From contig JAGOSY010000006.1 of assembly GCA_018062085.1 (NCBI GenBank), forward strand, positions 89,463 to 153,462: DNA of 64,000 bases, written 5' to 3'. The notes beneath the pieces were generated by a model. The model was not told the DNA's origin. It did no database searches and saw only the letters and a program-made list of their open reading frames with translations. This stretch comes from a bacterium (GTDB lineage Bacteria; Cyanobacteriota; Vampirovibrionia; Obscuribacterales; Obscuribacteraceae). This document shows positions 1 through 9,337 of the stretch, piece by piece (the first letter of the stretch is position 1; each line of letters opens with the position of its first letter). Position numbers and translations under genes: made by a program.

Positions 1-2
1 AG

Positions 3-254
3 AGTGCCATCGAAAATACGGTGGTAGAAACCATCGTCATGGGCAGCGGCGGCCCAGAGAATAGAGAAACAACAGAGGCTGGTTTACGCTTCGTCCGACA
101 TCTTTTGGCCAACTCTAAGTCGATGCGCTTCGGCTTTATGCCCAACCTCAAAGATATGAATAATATTCGCAATCTAGCCCAAGACTATATTCGCACTTGC
201 GGCAACGGCCCATTAGCCCTTGAAACTATGTACGAAGTGATTCAACCACAGTAA
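3..254 (+). CDS. C-terminal end of an unrecognised protein (partial)
   Basis: The reading frame is open to the left edge, so only the last 83 codons are present and the true start lies outside. A GTG at 21 could serve as a start, but upstream codons in the same frame are also open. The fragment is soluble-looking, without membrane segments, and ends ALETMYEVIQPQ. I recognise no family. A strong hairpin terminator follows 27 bases after the stop, so this is probably the last gene of its transcript. Confidence 0.6.
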   Translation, partial: SAIENTVVETIVMGSGGPENRETTEAGLRFVRHLLANSKSMRFGFMPNLKDMNNIRNLAQDYIRTCGNGPLALETMYEVIQPQ

Positions 255-280
255 CTGACAAATTTGAACACAAGTTTATA

Positions 281-315
281 GAGAAGGCTCACTATTGAGC
301 CTTCTCTTAGTTTTT
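281..315 (+). terminator. Rho-independent terminator
   Basis: Perfect 10-bp inverted repeat GAGAAGGCTC / GAGCCTTCTC with a 6-base loop, followed by TTAGTTTTT. It ends the partial gene at the left edge and separates it from the converging thioredoxin gene. Confidence 0.85.
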
Positions 316-343
316 CTGACTTTAGGAAGCAGGATGCCTCTAA

Positions 344-865
344 CTATTTCTCGTCGACCTCAGCAGCGGTAGGATGAGCAATGAGATCTTCTAGAGCACT
401 TTGAAATTTATCAGGCTCCATGTAGCCACTTAAGCGACCGATGAACTTACCATTAGTATTGAATACCAGAGAACAAGGGAAGCCGTGCACATGATATTTC
501 TTGGCCGCAGCTTTGCCTTCCTTAGAACCCTCAGCATTGAGCTTGACGCAAATGAACTTAGACTTTAGATATTTGACCATTTGATCGTCTTGAAAAGTAT
601 CTTTATCAAGCTTCTTGCACCAACTGCACCAGTCAGTGTAGACATCAGCAAGCACATACTTCTGCTTCGCCTTGGCCTCAACTAACGCGCCATCAAGACT
701 AGCCTTCCACCCGACTCCGAGATTAAACGCGCCAGCTGAATTATGGCCACCCGATACAGTACCGGGGAAAGTAACAATAGCGCCAACAATGCCACCAGCT
801 AGAGCTGCAGAACTAGCTACCAGTAGTAAAGCTCGAGCAACCCGCTTCTTAGATTTCTGCTTCAT
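344..865 (-). CDS. Exported thioredoxin-fold protein (WCSWC)
   Basis: 173 residues. A basic N-terminus followed by a hydrophobic segment (about residues 12-33) is a signal peptide or membrane anchor, so the domain acts outside the cytoplasm. The thioredoxin fold spans about 53-160, with active-site Cys80-Ser-Trp-Cys83 in the W-C-x-W-C context typical of the Thioredoxin_7/DsbD-C type. A cis-proline (Pro130) sits in HGFP, followed by Cys rather than Thr, which is unusual next to the active site. The likely role is thiol-disulfide exchange on exported proteins; the partner is unknown. The ATG is preceded by AGGGG at good spacing. No DsbD/CcdA partner lies nearby. Confidence 0.85.
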   Translation of the reverse strand: MKQKSKKRVARALLLVASSAALAGGIVGAIVTFPGTVSGGHNSAGAFNLGVGWKASLDGALVEAKAKQKYVLADVYTDWCSWCKKLDKDTFQDDQMVKYLKSKFICVKLNAEGSKEGKAAAKKYHVHGFPCSLVFNTNGKFIGRLSGYMEPDKFQSALEDLIAHPTAAEVDEK

Positions 866-957
866 TACATCCCCTCTATCACCAACTCTTTTTTTGGCGA
901 TGAAACCTTCGACGACGGCCTATTAGTTTTGTTTCCCGCTGTTTTCACTTTGTCTTG

Positions 958-2859
958 CTAGTTACCGCTAGGTAAATCTAATACTTCAGTGCGCACAATT
1001 TTTAGAGGGGGGAAGCCGCATTTCAAAAAGCGATCGTGAAAATCTCGTTGATCGAACTTGTCGCCCATTTTTGCCATGTACTCAGCTTTCAAAGCAATAA
1101 TCTTGAGTTTACCCAGTGTGTAGACAAGATAAGTCGGGTCTTTAGTACCACGCTTGGTTTCACGCTCTGCATTGGCTTTTTCCATGAATCCTTCTTTAAT
1201 GAAAAATTCGCGCCCGTTATCATAAGACAAGCCACGAGTGTGCATTTCGATGCCGACTATGTATCGACAAACACGCAACAGAGCATCATGAATCTGCACT
1301 AATTCAAGCTTCTCTTGTTCCAGCTTTTCTCGCTCTGGCTTCTTGTCTTTGTAATTTGATTCGTGAGCAGCCGCTGGCAACCCTTGTTCTATCATCAGCT
1401 GCTCGCAATAGTGCGCCCACCCCTCTGCATTTGATGAGCAGCCTAACAACTTACGCACCTTCGATGGTGCATGCTTGACCCAAAGAAACTGCACGTAGTG
1501 ACCAGGATAGGCCTCGTGCACACTGGTATTAAGCAAGTCAGCATAGCTAAAGAAACGCATATGCTCTTCAATGCGCTTCTTATCCCAGTCGCTTTCTACT
1601 GGTGTGACGTAATAGAAAGCTTCTTTGGCGGTATCTTCGTACGGACCAGGAGTATCCATAGAAGCAAATGTAAGTGCGCGCATGAAAGATGGGCTCTCGG
1701 CCACAGTCACCCTGTCTTTAGACGGTATGGTGACAATTTTCTTCTCTTCAATAAAAGCGGCAATGCGATCTAAAACATTGGCTGTAGACGAAACCAGTTT
1801 ATCTGGCTGGGGATGCTCGCTAGCTATGCTCTCGAAACATTCAAGGGCACTTACTTTAGGATTAATCTCATGGGCTAATTGCTTGAAACGAGCTTGTAAC
1901 CTGCGCAACTCTTTGTAGCCATTGGCAAGAATTACATCGAGTTTCTCATCTTCCATTTCATCAAATGCAAGCTTCTTCACGTAGGCCGCTTCACCGATGG
2001 CAAACTGACCGCGGGCATTAGGTAAAATTTTCTCTTTGACAAAAGTCTGGTAACTAACAAGCTCAGCAATCAACTTTGAGTTTGCTTTCTCAAATTTTTC
2101 TTTCAATACAGGATTGGCTGAAGCAAAAGCCGCTGGAATAGTAGTTTTAAACAGCTCAATAGTGCCCGGCAATTGCTCTAGAGCTACTTCTGCGTAAATA
2201 CGAGGCACTTTGTCTGGTTCAATATTAGCCCGACCAGCAGCAAGCAATGCCGGCGCCTTTTCGATGCGGCCAATCACCGAAACTAAGCGTTCGTCAACCG
2301 CTGCGAAATTTCGTTTTGCCAATGAAAAGACACTATCGGCAATGAGAGAAGGGTATCTATCTGGGTCCCGATTTAGCGAGTGCAGTTCTTGCAAATCGAG
2401 CAAACTAGCGGAAATATTGGCCTGCACCATAGAAAGGTCTAGACGCTGAGCTTTGGGCAACCGCAAAAAAGCAGGGTCTGAAAATTTGCGGCGATATTCA
2501 ATGAGAGTAGCCTCATTATTCTTCAACGCTGTCAGCGAAAGATCTTCTAGTTCTTTGTCGTACTGGTGAAAGCCCACCTGAGTTCCCCAGCTAGGGGCGA
2601 AGGCAAATGCACTAGCAAAATATTGATCGACCAGGCTATCGTACTGAGCACGGGCCGCGGCATCTCCCTGCTGGCTGGCTTCTTCTCTATTCTGGCTGAC
2701 ATTTTCTCTATTTTGGCTGTCGCCGCGCCCCATTTTGATCACTTGAACTTGGGCAAAAGCTGGAGAATAGCTCTGCGCCATGGTGACCGATAAAGAAAGC
2801 AGAAGCAGCTGAACTTTTGCCGCGACGGAACTAGATGTCGTAAATAAATGTGCAGTCAT
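958..2859 (-). CDS. Exported DUF885 family protein (putative metallohydrolase)
   Basis: 633 residues with an N-terminal signal peptide ending near AFAQ (about residue 37). A short imperfect repeat, SQNRE, follows at about 48-62 and looks like a linker. The rest matches DUF885, whose hallmark HEAYPGHY is present (His448, Glu449, His454). These residues resemble a zinc-metallopeptidase site, and DUF885 proteins are generally treated as putative peptidases, but the substrate is unknown. The length is usual for the family. The gene stands alone between the thioredoxin gene and the divergent ETF operon. Confidence 0.85.
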   Translation of the reverse strand: MTAHLFTTSSSVAAKVQLLLLSLSVTMAQSYSPAFAQVQVIKMGRGDSQNRENVSQNREEASQQGDAAARAQYDSLVDQYFASAFAFAPSWGTQVGFHQYDKELEDLSLTALKNNEATLIEYRRKFSDPAFLRLPKAQRLDLSMVQANISASLLDLQELHSLNRDPDRYPSLIADSVFSLAKRNFAAVDERLVSVIGRIEKAPALLAAGRANIEPDKVPRIYAEVALEQLPGTIELFKTTIPAAFASANPVLKEKFEKANSKLIAELVSYQTFVKEKILPNARGQFAIGEAAYVKKLAFDEMEDEKLDVILANGYKELRRLQARFKQLAHEINPKVSALECFESIASEHPQPDKLVSSTANVLDRIAAFIEEKKIVTIPSKDRVTVAESPSFMRALTFASMDTPGPYEDTAKEAFYYVTPVESDWDKKRIEEHMRFFSYADLLNTSVHEAYPGHYVQFLWVKHAPSKVRKLLGCSSNAEGWAHYCEQLMIEQGLPAAAHESNYKDKKPEREKLEQEKLELVQIHDALLRVCRYIVGIEMHTRGLSYDNGREFFIKEGFMEKANAERETKRGTKDPTYLVYTLGKLKIIALKAEYMAKMGDKFDQRDFHDRFLKCGFPPLKIVRTEVLDLPSGN

Positions 2860-3121
2860 ATTCTTCTCTGTATTTTCCCACTCGTCTCTTGAAAAGCCGA
2901 CGGGGAAAGGGTGTTTGCAAGGTGAGCTAAGGATAATCTGAAGTAATAGAGATTTCCATATAAAGAAACAATTGAGAATGCCCTACGACAGGAAATAAAG
3001 AGTCAAACTACCCCTGATATAAAGAGCTTTCGTTAAGTAGACTCTATCTCTTATTAACAAATAGGGAAGCTTCAGCCATATGTAGGTAGAATCTTTCTAT
3101 TAAGGATACCCAGAAGGTAAT
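2860..3121. other. Divergent intergenic region upstream of etfB
   Basis: 262 bases between the divergent DUF885 and etfB genes. It must hold both promoters, but no convincing -35/-10 pair stood out. The etfB ATG is preceded by AGAAGGT, an acceptable ribosome binding site. Confidence 0.5.
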
Positions 3122-3967
3122 ATGTCGGCCGGTTTAAACATTTACGTTTTGGTGAAGCAGGTTCCAGACACAGGCTCCAAGGCCGGTCTTAACCCTGATG
3201 GCACCATCGATAGAGCAAAAGCCAAGCGCATGCTCAACCCCTTTGATCGCTTTGCCCTGCAGGCGGCTTTGCACGCCAAGAGGACATATGGCGGCAAGGT
3301 CACAGCAATTTCGATGGGGCCGCCACCGGCTGTCGAAATTTTGCTTGAGTGCCTTGAGCACGGCGTTGACGAGGCTTACTTGCTATCTGATCGCAGGCTG
3401 GCTGCATCCGACACCCTGGCAACTGCCTATGCCCTATACAAAGTGCTCAATTACATCGGCAAACCCGATTTGATCTTCTGCGGCCTACAGACTACTGATG
3501 GCGACACAGCCCAGGTAGGTCCACAGCTTGCTGAGCGTCTTGGCTTGCCGCAAGTGACCTATTGCGAAGACTTCCATATGGAAGACGGCAAAGTACATGC
3601 TCGAAGAATTATTGAGGGTGGCTACCAAAAAGTTGTAGCCGAAACGCCTCTGCTGCTGACAGTTGCCAACTCTTACCATCCACTTGAATACAAATCGTTC
3701 AGAGGGGCTTGGAGAGTTAGACGCCTGGCCAGAGACCAAGATGAATTGAAGAAATTCATTCATACCATCGACCTTGACCTAGTAGGCGCCGACCCAGAGC
3801 GTACTGGTCTGAAAGGCTCACCTACAATTGTTGCCGCCACCGAGAAAGTAGGCGAACTAGGTGGAAGTTGCACCATGCACGAAGGTCAATCCGCTCACGA
3901 GTTGGTGGGCGACGTTCTCAAAGCAAGCGACCTCAATCAGTTTTTAGTTGGATCTGCCAGTAAATGA
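3122..3967 (+). CDS. etfB: Electron transfer flavoprotein beta subunit
   Basis: 281 residues, full length. The N-terminus IYVLVKQVPDT and the stretch around GLQTTDGDTAQVGP (about residues 120-135) are the hallmark nucleotide-binding segments of EtfB. With EtfA it forms the FAD-containing heterodimer that takes electrons from acyl-CoA and related dehydrogenases. It is the first gene of an operon with etfA (28-base gap) and ETF-QO. The short ETF-QO route, rather than extra ferredoxin-linked dehydrogenases, argues for the non-bifurcating respiratory form. After the stop, CAGTAAGTAAATAAG places further stop codons in other frames. Confidence 0.95.
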   Translation: MSAGLNIYVLVKQVPDTGSKAGLNPDGTIDRAKAKRMLNPFDRFALQAALHAKRTYGGKVTAISMGPPPAVEILLECLEHGVDEAYLLSDRRLAASDTLATAYALYKVLNYIGKPDLIFCGLQTTDGDTAQVGPQLAERLGLPQVTYCEDFHMEDGKVHARRIIEGGYQKVVAETPLLLTVANSYHPLEYKSFRGAWRVRRLARDQDELKKFIHTIDLDLVGADPERTGLKGSPTIVAATEKVGELGGSCTMHEGQSAHELVGDVLKASDLNQFLVGSASK

Positions 3968-3995
3968 GTCAGTAAGTAAATAAGTAGACAAAGAA

Positions 3996-5105
3996 ATGAG
4001 TGAACAGCCTGACGTATCAGCCTTTTGTCCCAAGGGAGATGTGCTCGTAATTGCCGAGCAAATCTTAGGAGACCTCCAACCGGTGACCTTAGAGTTACTT
4101 GGTGCCGGACGTATTCTTGCCGACAAAATGGGACGCAATCTGAAGTGCCTAGTGCTCGGCTACAACTTAGGCGACATACCGCAAAAGTTGGTTGAAGCTG
4201 GCGCCGACGAAGTTTTTGTGGCCGACGACAAAGAACTCTTCTCTTACCGCACACTGCCTTACAGAAGAGTAGTAATCGACTTCCTCGATTCATTGCCTGA
4301 ACCACCCCATACTTGCTTGCTGGGCTCGACCACAACTGGCCGTGACTTGGCTCCTCGTATTTCTGCTCACTTTGAGACCGGTCTTACGGCTGACTGCACC
4401 GAGCTTGACATCGGGCCATACGAGCACAAAAACAAAGTAGACCCATCAAAAATTGGTCTATATCCGAATTGTCTTTATGCCATCAGACCAAGCTTTGGCG
4501 AAAGTTTGAAAGCCCGAATTTTAGGGCCTTGGAAAAACCCACAGATGGCGACCACCCGTCCTGGGGTAATGACTCCTAACAAAAATGAGCCCGGTCGCAA
4601 AGGCAAAATCAGTACCGTTCCTGTAAAACTGATTCCTGAAGACTATCGCTTAATTGTGGCCGATACAGTGAGAGAAGTATCTAAGGGCATCAAACTAACA
4701 GAAGCCGATGTCATCATTGGTGGTGGCTATGGCCTGGGTAGTGCTGATGGCTTCGACTTGTTGAAACAATTAGCCGATACTTTTGAAAACTCAGCCATCG
4801 GCGCCTCAAGAAAAGTTGTAGACCTGGGTTGGATACCGTATCAACACCAAGTTGGTCAGACTGGTAAAACGGTAAGACCAAAACTCTACATAGCCTGCGG
4901 TATTTCTGGAGCGATCCAACACCGTGTCGGTATGTCCAAATCTGGCATGATCATTGCCATTAATAAAGATCCAGATTCGCCAATCTTCAAATTTGCCCAC
5001 CATGGAATTGTTGGCGACATCTATCAGATCGTTCCAGAAATGATCAAACAGTTCAAAGAGATTCAGTCAGGAAAGGGGGTCGAGGCAGTTGTCGGATCGC
5101 ATTGA
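3996..5105 (+). CDS. etfA: Electron transfer flavoprotein alpha subunit
   Basis: 369 residues. The N-terminal half is the alpha/beta domain that packs on EtfB. The C-terminal half (about 215-345) is the FAD-binding domain, with the family signatures VIIGGGYGLGSADG, LGWIPYQHQVGQTGKTV and ACGISGAIQHRVGM. An insert of about 30 residues at 180-210 (basic, Pro-rich) links the domains. It lies between etfB and ETF-QO, overlapping ETF-QO by 17 bases, which suggests translational coupling. It passes electrons from acyl-CoA dehydrogenases to ETF-QO. No 4Fe-4S ferredoxin domain is fused to it. Confidence 0.95.
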   Translation: MSEQPDVSAFCPKGDVLVIAEQILGDLQPVTLELLGAGRILADKMGRNLKCLVLGYNLGDIPQKLVEAGADEVFVADDKELFSYRTLPYRRVVIDFLDSLPEPPHTCLLGSTTTGRDLAPRISAHFETGLTADCTELDIGPYEHKNKVDPSKIGLYPNCLYAIRPSFGESLKARILGPWKNPQMATTRPGVMTPNKNEPGRKGKISTVPVKLIPEDYRLIVADTVREVSKGIKLTEADVIIGGGYGLGSADGFDLLKQLADTFENSAIGASRKVVDLGWIPYQHQVGQTGKTVRPKLYIACGISGAIQHRVGMSKSGMIIAINKDPDSPIFKFAHHGIVGDIYQIVPEMIKQFKEIQSGKGVEAVVGSH

Positions 5106-6807
5106 GTATGACCTACTTTTAGTTGGTGGTAGCCCATCCAACCTCACTCTCGCTTACCGTTTCCTTGAATTAGCCAAGGGTAGCGACAAGCAATACACCA
5201 TTGCTATTCTTGAGAAGAGCAAAGATTTCGGCGCCCATATAATGAGCGGTGCGGTCACTAACCCGCACATCATTGAAAAAGTATGGCCCAACTATAAAGA
5301 GATAGGCTTCCCCATCGAAGCCACTTGTACTGAGTCAGAATTTTCAGTGCTCGGCGCTGAGAAGAAATGGGACATTCCGCACAAGCTATACCCTAAGTCT
5401 TTTGACAAAACCGGCTATCTGGTTTTGACCTTGAGCTATGTAGTTAATTGGATGGCCAATCAAGTACAAGAGAAAGCCAAAGAAGTACCGAATGTAACTA
5501 TCGACCTTTTCACAGGTTTTGCCGCTCACTCAGTAGCTTTTGAAAATGGCAGAGTTGCCGGTGTTGCTGTCACTGAAGAACCAACATCGGAAGAAGACTA
5601 TGTCTACGGCAAGTTCACTTGTTTTGGTGACAAAGGCTTTATTTCAAGAGATGTGGTCGACCACTTTAAGCTGCGCGACAACCCACAAATTTGGTCTGTT
5701 GGCGTCAAAGAAGTTTGGCAATTAAACGAAAGCGTTGAGGGCAAAGTCTGTCACACTCTAGGCTACCCACTGCTTGATGGCACCTTTGGTGGTGGCTTCG
5801 TTTATGGCATGAAAGACAGTAAATTAACTATTGGTATGGTAATCAGCCTTGATAGCCAAGATCCAAACATGAACCCGCAGCAAAAGCTGCAAGACTACAA
5901 GAAACATCCGTTTATTCAAAAATTGATTGCTGGCGGCAAACTACTCAAGTATGGTGCGGCTCTTCTTCCTGAAGGCGGCTATTACAGCTTGCCTAAGAAG
6001 TTCTATGTACCAGGCGCACTACTTATGGGCGATGCCCTCGGTACCCTTGACGTCAAATATCTAGCCGGTGTCGATCGCGCCATGGAGTGCGGCTACGTTG
6101 CCGCCAAAGTTCTCCATGATGCCCTAGTCAAAGACGACACATCAGAAGCAGCACTAGCTCCTTATCAAAAAGAACTAGAAGACGGCTTTGTTATCAAAGA
6201 GTCTTACAAAAACCGCTACTTCCGTTGGGCCTTCATCGAAAATCCAAAACTGTTAGGCCGCTACTTGCCTGATATCGCCAAGAGCATCGATAAATCAAAT
6301 GCCTGGATTGGTATGCTCAAAGTCGGCTTCAAAAACCCTCTTGGCTCATCCAAAGACGGCATAAGATCGCTTTCGTTGATTGAAGGCAGAATTGATATCG
6401 GGCCAATTAAGTATGTGGAAGACTACAAACACATCATTCCAGCCTGGGTTCCACCTAAGTATGATGAGCCACAGAACTTCGACAAATCAACTATTTACTC
6501 AAGGGTTGATGCTGTCTTCTATGCTTCTACCAAGTATCACGAAGGCAACAATCACATTGATGAATTCAACGCTTCTACTTGCGTTAAGTGCATCAGTAAA
6601 TATGAAGCCCTAGGTAAGACCACACCTTGCGTCTCTGATTGCACTGCTGAAGTGCACAGAATCGACATCATTGAAGATGTGAGAAAGCACGGTATGTCGC
6701 TGGAAAACTGCGTACATTGCCGTACTTGCGAAATCGTCTGCCCTGAAGTCAACCTCAGAGTCAAACCAACAGCTCAAGGCAGCGGACCAGACTTCCTCGG
6801 TCTCTAA
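5089..6807 (+). CDS. Electron transfer flavoprotein:quinone oxidoreductase (ETF-QO)
   Basis: 572 residues, the usual length. It begins at a TTG preceded by AGGAAAGGGGG at a 9-base spacing, inside the 3' end of etfA. The N-terminal FAD motif reads VGGSPSNL. The C-terminus holds the 4Fe-4S ligands Cys541-x2-Cys544-x2-Cys547-x3-Cys551-Pro. A further Cys quartet (498, 501, 514, 518) precedes it, as in some bacterial ETF-QO proteins. It is a membrane-associated enzyme that oxidises reduced ETF and reduces quinone, linking fatty-acid or amino-acid oxidation to respiration. The gene ends by overlapping the converging 6804-8687 gene by 4 bases. Confidence 0.93.
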   Translation: MSDRIEYDLLLVGGSPSNLTLAYRFLELAKGSDKQYTIAILEKSKDFGAHIMSGAVTNPHIIEKVWPNYKEIGFPIEATCTESEFSVLGAEKKWDIPHKLYPKSFDKTGYLVLTLSYVVNWMANQVQEKAKEVPNVTIDLFTGFAAHSVAFENGRVAGVAVTEEPTSEEDYVYGKFTCFGDKGFISRDVVDHFKLRDNPQIWSVGVKEVWQLNESVEGKVCHTLGYPLLDGTFGGGFVYGMKDSKLTIGMVISLDSQDPNMNPQQKLQDYKKHPFIQKLIAGGKLLKYGAALLPEGGYYSLPKKFYVPGALLMGDALGTLDVKYLAGVDRAMECGYVAAKVLHDALVKDDTSEAALAPYQKELEDGFVIKESYKNRYFRWAFIENPKLLGRYLPDIAKSIDKSNAWIGMLKVGFKNPLGSSKDGIRSLSLIEGRIDIGPIKYVEDYKHIIPAWVPPKYDEPQNFDKSTIYSRVDAVFYASTKYHEGNNHIDEFNASTCVKCISKYEALGKTTPCVSDCTAEVHRIDIIEDVRKHGMSLENCVHCRTCEIVCPEVNLRVKPTAQGSGPDFLGL

Positions 6808-8687
6808 TGTGATATTGGCTGCCACTGCGGTGTGTCAATATCATTGAAACCAACCACCCGCACGCCACCAATTCGGTGACTTGCTAGTGCTCTGTTGACC
6901 ACCGGCACCTGACCATCTGGCACAAAAATATGAGTGATATCAGGCTTTCGCAGGCCTAGCTTTTCAAAGAGCCCGGTTCCTATATTGAGCTTACTGGTGA
7001 GCAGTTCACCTGGTTCAAGGGAGCCAGCGTTCCAGCTTTTAGCACCGGCAACTACATCGCGCGATATACCAAATACCACAGGAAAGTCAGCCAAACTCTC
7101 AGGGCTATGACGGTGGTAGCAAAACGCTTCGCTGAAATTGCGTGTCATAGAGATTGCCCGACGGGGGAATTGCTCATCAGCACTCTCACCTGCCACTTGC
7201 TTGATACCACGCAGGCGCAGTTCCTTCGCCGGAAGTAGTTTTCCTTCAGTAAAAATTGAATTAAGAGCACGAGAAACAGTGGCGTGGAACAAATTACTTA
7301 ACTTCTCACTTGGCTCAAAAGGCATCCAGTCTGGCTTAGTACCATAGGCGCGAGACTTGTAATGATAGTCTCCTGGCAAAGAAAGCTTCTGACCCAAAGC
7401 ACCTTCATCAAAATTGAAAAATCTTTCACGGGCTTTGCCTAAACCCATGAGGATGCTAAAAGTATCGTGCTCTCCTGAGATATCGCGCGGTGCTAGCTTG
7501 GCCATGCCTTCTTCAAACTCACTAGCAGACTTGTAATTAGAGCGCTTCAGCGAAGCAGTTAGAGTCTCTCTAATGGCAGCTACTCGTTCAACACTGTGGC
7601 CCTGTGCCAGCTCAGCATTGCTGTATGAGTTGAGACCAGGCTTGTCTGCTGTACCGTGCAAAATTGAAAGAAGTTTCTCGGCAAACTTAGCTTGCTCCTC
7701 ACCGATTTCGTCGTAAACATCGCGCCGGTCTCCCTTCGGCGTCTCTTCGTATTTCCTTTCTAAGGTTTCGATTTTTTTGATGTACTGCGGATACTCCCTT
7801 TCAAAAGCTGTAACTGGATTATTCTCGGCAGTGAGAGGCACTCTAGGTAACTCTGGCAATTTCACGGGATTAACAAAATCATTTAAGCGCTTAATTGGAT
7901 GCTGTAAATTGAGTTCATTAAGAGTGGCATAGTACAGCCGTTTGCCTTCAGTTGCACCTTCTTGAATGTTCCACTTTGTGCGGTAATAGGCACTTTCAAC
8001 AGCTGGTAACTTAGCCACTTTAACAACACCAGCATTGAAGGCATGAAAGCCAGCGCCAAAGGCTGCAAACTGACCAGCACTACTCAAAACTTCAGAACCT
8101 GTTGCTAGGCGATGTTCTTGAGTAAAAGCATGACCATAGGCCGAAGTTACACCACCGGCGCCACCAGAGATAGCACTTGTCAAACTCTTAGCGAGAAAAT
8201 CATTCTTAGGCAAAAGTTTCACGCCCTCTAAGGCCTTACCAGCTCCGCCCATGACAGCAAAAGTTGTGCCCGAGACCAAAGCGCCTTCAAGCCGTCCCTG
8301 CAATAAACCCTTATCGCTGGAGCTTGTCGTCAAAACTCCGCCATCAATAGCTCCTGCCAAAAACATCTTGCTGGCACTACCAGCCACGCCGTTGATGCTT
8401 TCCTTCATCAAAGGTTTGAGTGCCCCATGGCTGGCTATGGCGAGAACACTGAAATCGACAATTAGCCCGGCGATGGCGCCAGCTTCGGTAGCTAGGGTGC
8501 GCTTGCTTTCAACTTTCGCCGTCTTCTTCTCTTTGTCACTGTCTTGGTCATTGAGCCCAACCAGCTGACGCACGGCATCAACAGGCTTTTCAATGGCGCC
8601 TTGATAGAAGCCCTGAGCGAAATCGACAGGATTAATGTTGCTTACTATTTTTTCGCTAAGTGTTTCTTTCACCGGCCACCGCGCCAA
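6804..8687 (-). CDS. Large protein with Gly/Ala-rich N-terminal half and ART-like C-terminal region
   Basis: 627 residues, no firm family. Residues about 60-230 are rich in Gly, Ala and Ser with several hydrophobic helices, resembling membrane-inserting or channel-like domains of toxin-like proteins. The middle (about 260-410) is charged and helical. The last 170 residues contain LFHATVSRALNSIF, then ISMTRNFSEAFCYHRH and FPVVFGISRDVV. This order of an H-x-T/A strand, an S-x-T-R-N strand and a following hydrophobic strand recalls ADP-ribosyltransferase folds (PARP or DarT-like). That reading is inference. The start is a TTG with AAGGA directly adjacent, so the first residues are uncertain. Confidence 0.6.
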   Translation of the reverse strand: MARWPVKETLSEKIVSNINPVDFAQGFYQGAIEKPVDAVRQLVGLNDQDSDKEKKTAKVESKRTLATEAGAIAGLIVDFSVLAIASHGALKPLMKESINGVAGSASKMFLAGAIDGGVLTTSSSDKGLLQGRLEGALVSGTTFAVMGGAGKALEGVKLLPKNDFLAKSLTSAISGGAGGVTSAYGHAFTQEHRLATGSEVLSSAGQFAAFGAGFHAFNAGVVKVAKLPAVESAYYRTKWNIQEGATEGKRLYYATLNELNLQHPIKRLNDFVNPVKLPELPRVPLTAENNPVTAFEREYPQYIKKIETLERKYEETPKGDRRDVYDEIGEEQAKFAEKLLSILHGTADKPGLNSYSNAELAQGHSVERVAAIRETLTASLKRSNYKSASEFEEGMAKLAPRDISGEHDTFSILMGLGKARERFFNFDEGALGQKLSLPGDYHYKSRAYGTKPDWMPFEPSEKLSNLFHATVSRALNSIFTEGKLLPAKELRLRGIKQVAGESADEQFPRRAISMTRNFSEAFCYHRHSPESLADFPVVFGISRDVVAGAKSWNAGSLEPGELLTSKLNIGTGLFEKLGLRKPDITHIFVPDGQVPVVNRALASHRIGGVRVVGFNDIDTPQWQPISH

Positions 8688-8816
8688 TCCTTACAAGCTC
8701 TGCCTAAAATAACTCTGCATAAACAGACTTCCTATACATATATTGCCCCTTGAGACCACCCGTGTCAGTGGGGGAAATACGAAGTGCAAGCTTGTTTTGA
8801 AAGATTTGCCGAAGGC

Positions 8817-9320
8817 TTAATTCAGTGATTCTAAGCCTGGCTTAGCTTCTCGGCTGACGTCGAGAGCAGCGGCAGGTTCATCAATTACCAGCTCAGCTTT
8901 AGGCTCCTGCTCTGTCAAAAGCTCTTGTTCACTCTTAAGCTCTTGTTCACTCTTAAGCTCTTGTTCACTCTTAAAGACTGGCTCACTGACAAATACGGGA
9001 ATTACTGGCGGGCGAATCCAATTAACAATACGATCGCCTCGACCGGCACCAAAAAGCAGACCGAGAGCAAACCAGCCAAGTCGTCGTAAAAGGGTAAATC
9101 GGTCTTCGACTAGCACGGCGGCAAAAAGATCGCCACCTAGCAATATTGAGCTGATTAGAGCCAGGGCACTGCCCGCCACAATAGCTGTGCGCACAGTAAT
9201 ACCGGGACGGAAGAAATAAAGAATGGCAACGCCTAAGGCGAACCCAGCCACAGACAGCCCAGCATGCAAGAGCTTGACCATAAATATTGCCGATTCTATT
9301 TGAGTTTGCTCGGAGCCCAT
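8817..9320 (-). CDS. Small membrane protein with Glu/Lys repeats
   Basis: 167 residues. Three or four hydrophobic segments fill residues about 10-105. A charged tail follows with three identical KSEQEL units encoded by perfect 18-bp repeats, then a variant LLTEQEP unit. No family recognised. The tail probably lies in the cytoplasm as a flexible arm. Its start codon lies only 17 bases from the start of the divergent ferritin-like fragment, so the two cannot both have ordinary promoters between them. Confidence 0.6.
   Translation of the reverse strand: MGSEQTQIESAIFMVKLLHAGLSVAGFALGVAILYFFRPGITVRTAIVAGSALALISSILLGGDLFAAVLVEDRFTLLRRLGWFALGLLFGAGRGDRIVNWIRPPVIPVFVSEPVFKSEQELKSEQELKSEQELLTEQEPKAELVIDEPAAALDVSREAKPGLESLN
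8921..8974. repeat. Three perfect 18-bp tandem repeats inside a coding region
   Basis: The unit GCTCTTGTTCACTCTTAA is repeated three times without change and encodes KSEQEL on the minus strand. Perfect identity at synonymous positions points to recent slippage or expansion. Confidence 0.9.
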
Positions 9321-9337
9321 AGGTTCAAATTACCACA

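Noticed and set aside
6580..6660. Extra Cys quartet in ETF-QO as a novel second cluster
   Set aside because: Similar additional cysteines occur in some bacterial ETF-QO proteins, so novelty is not supported.
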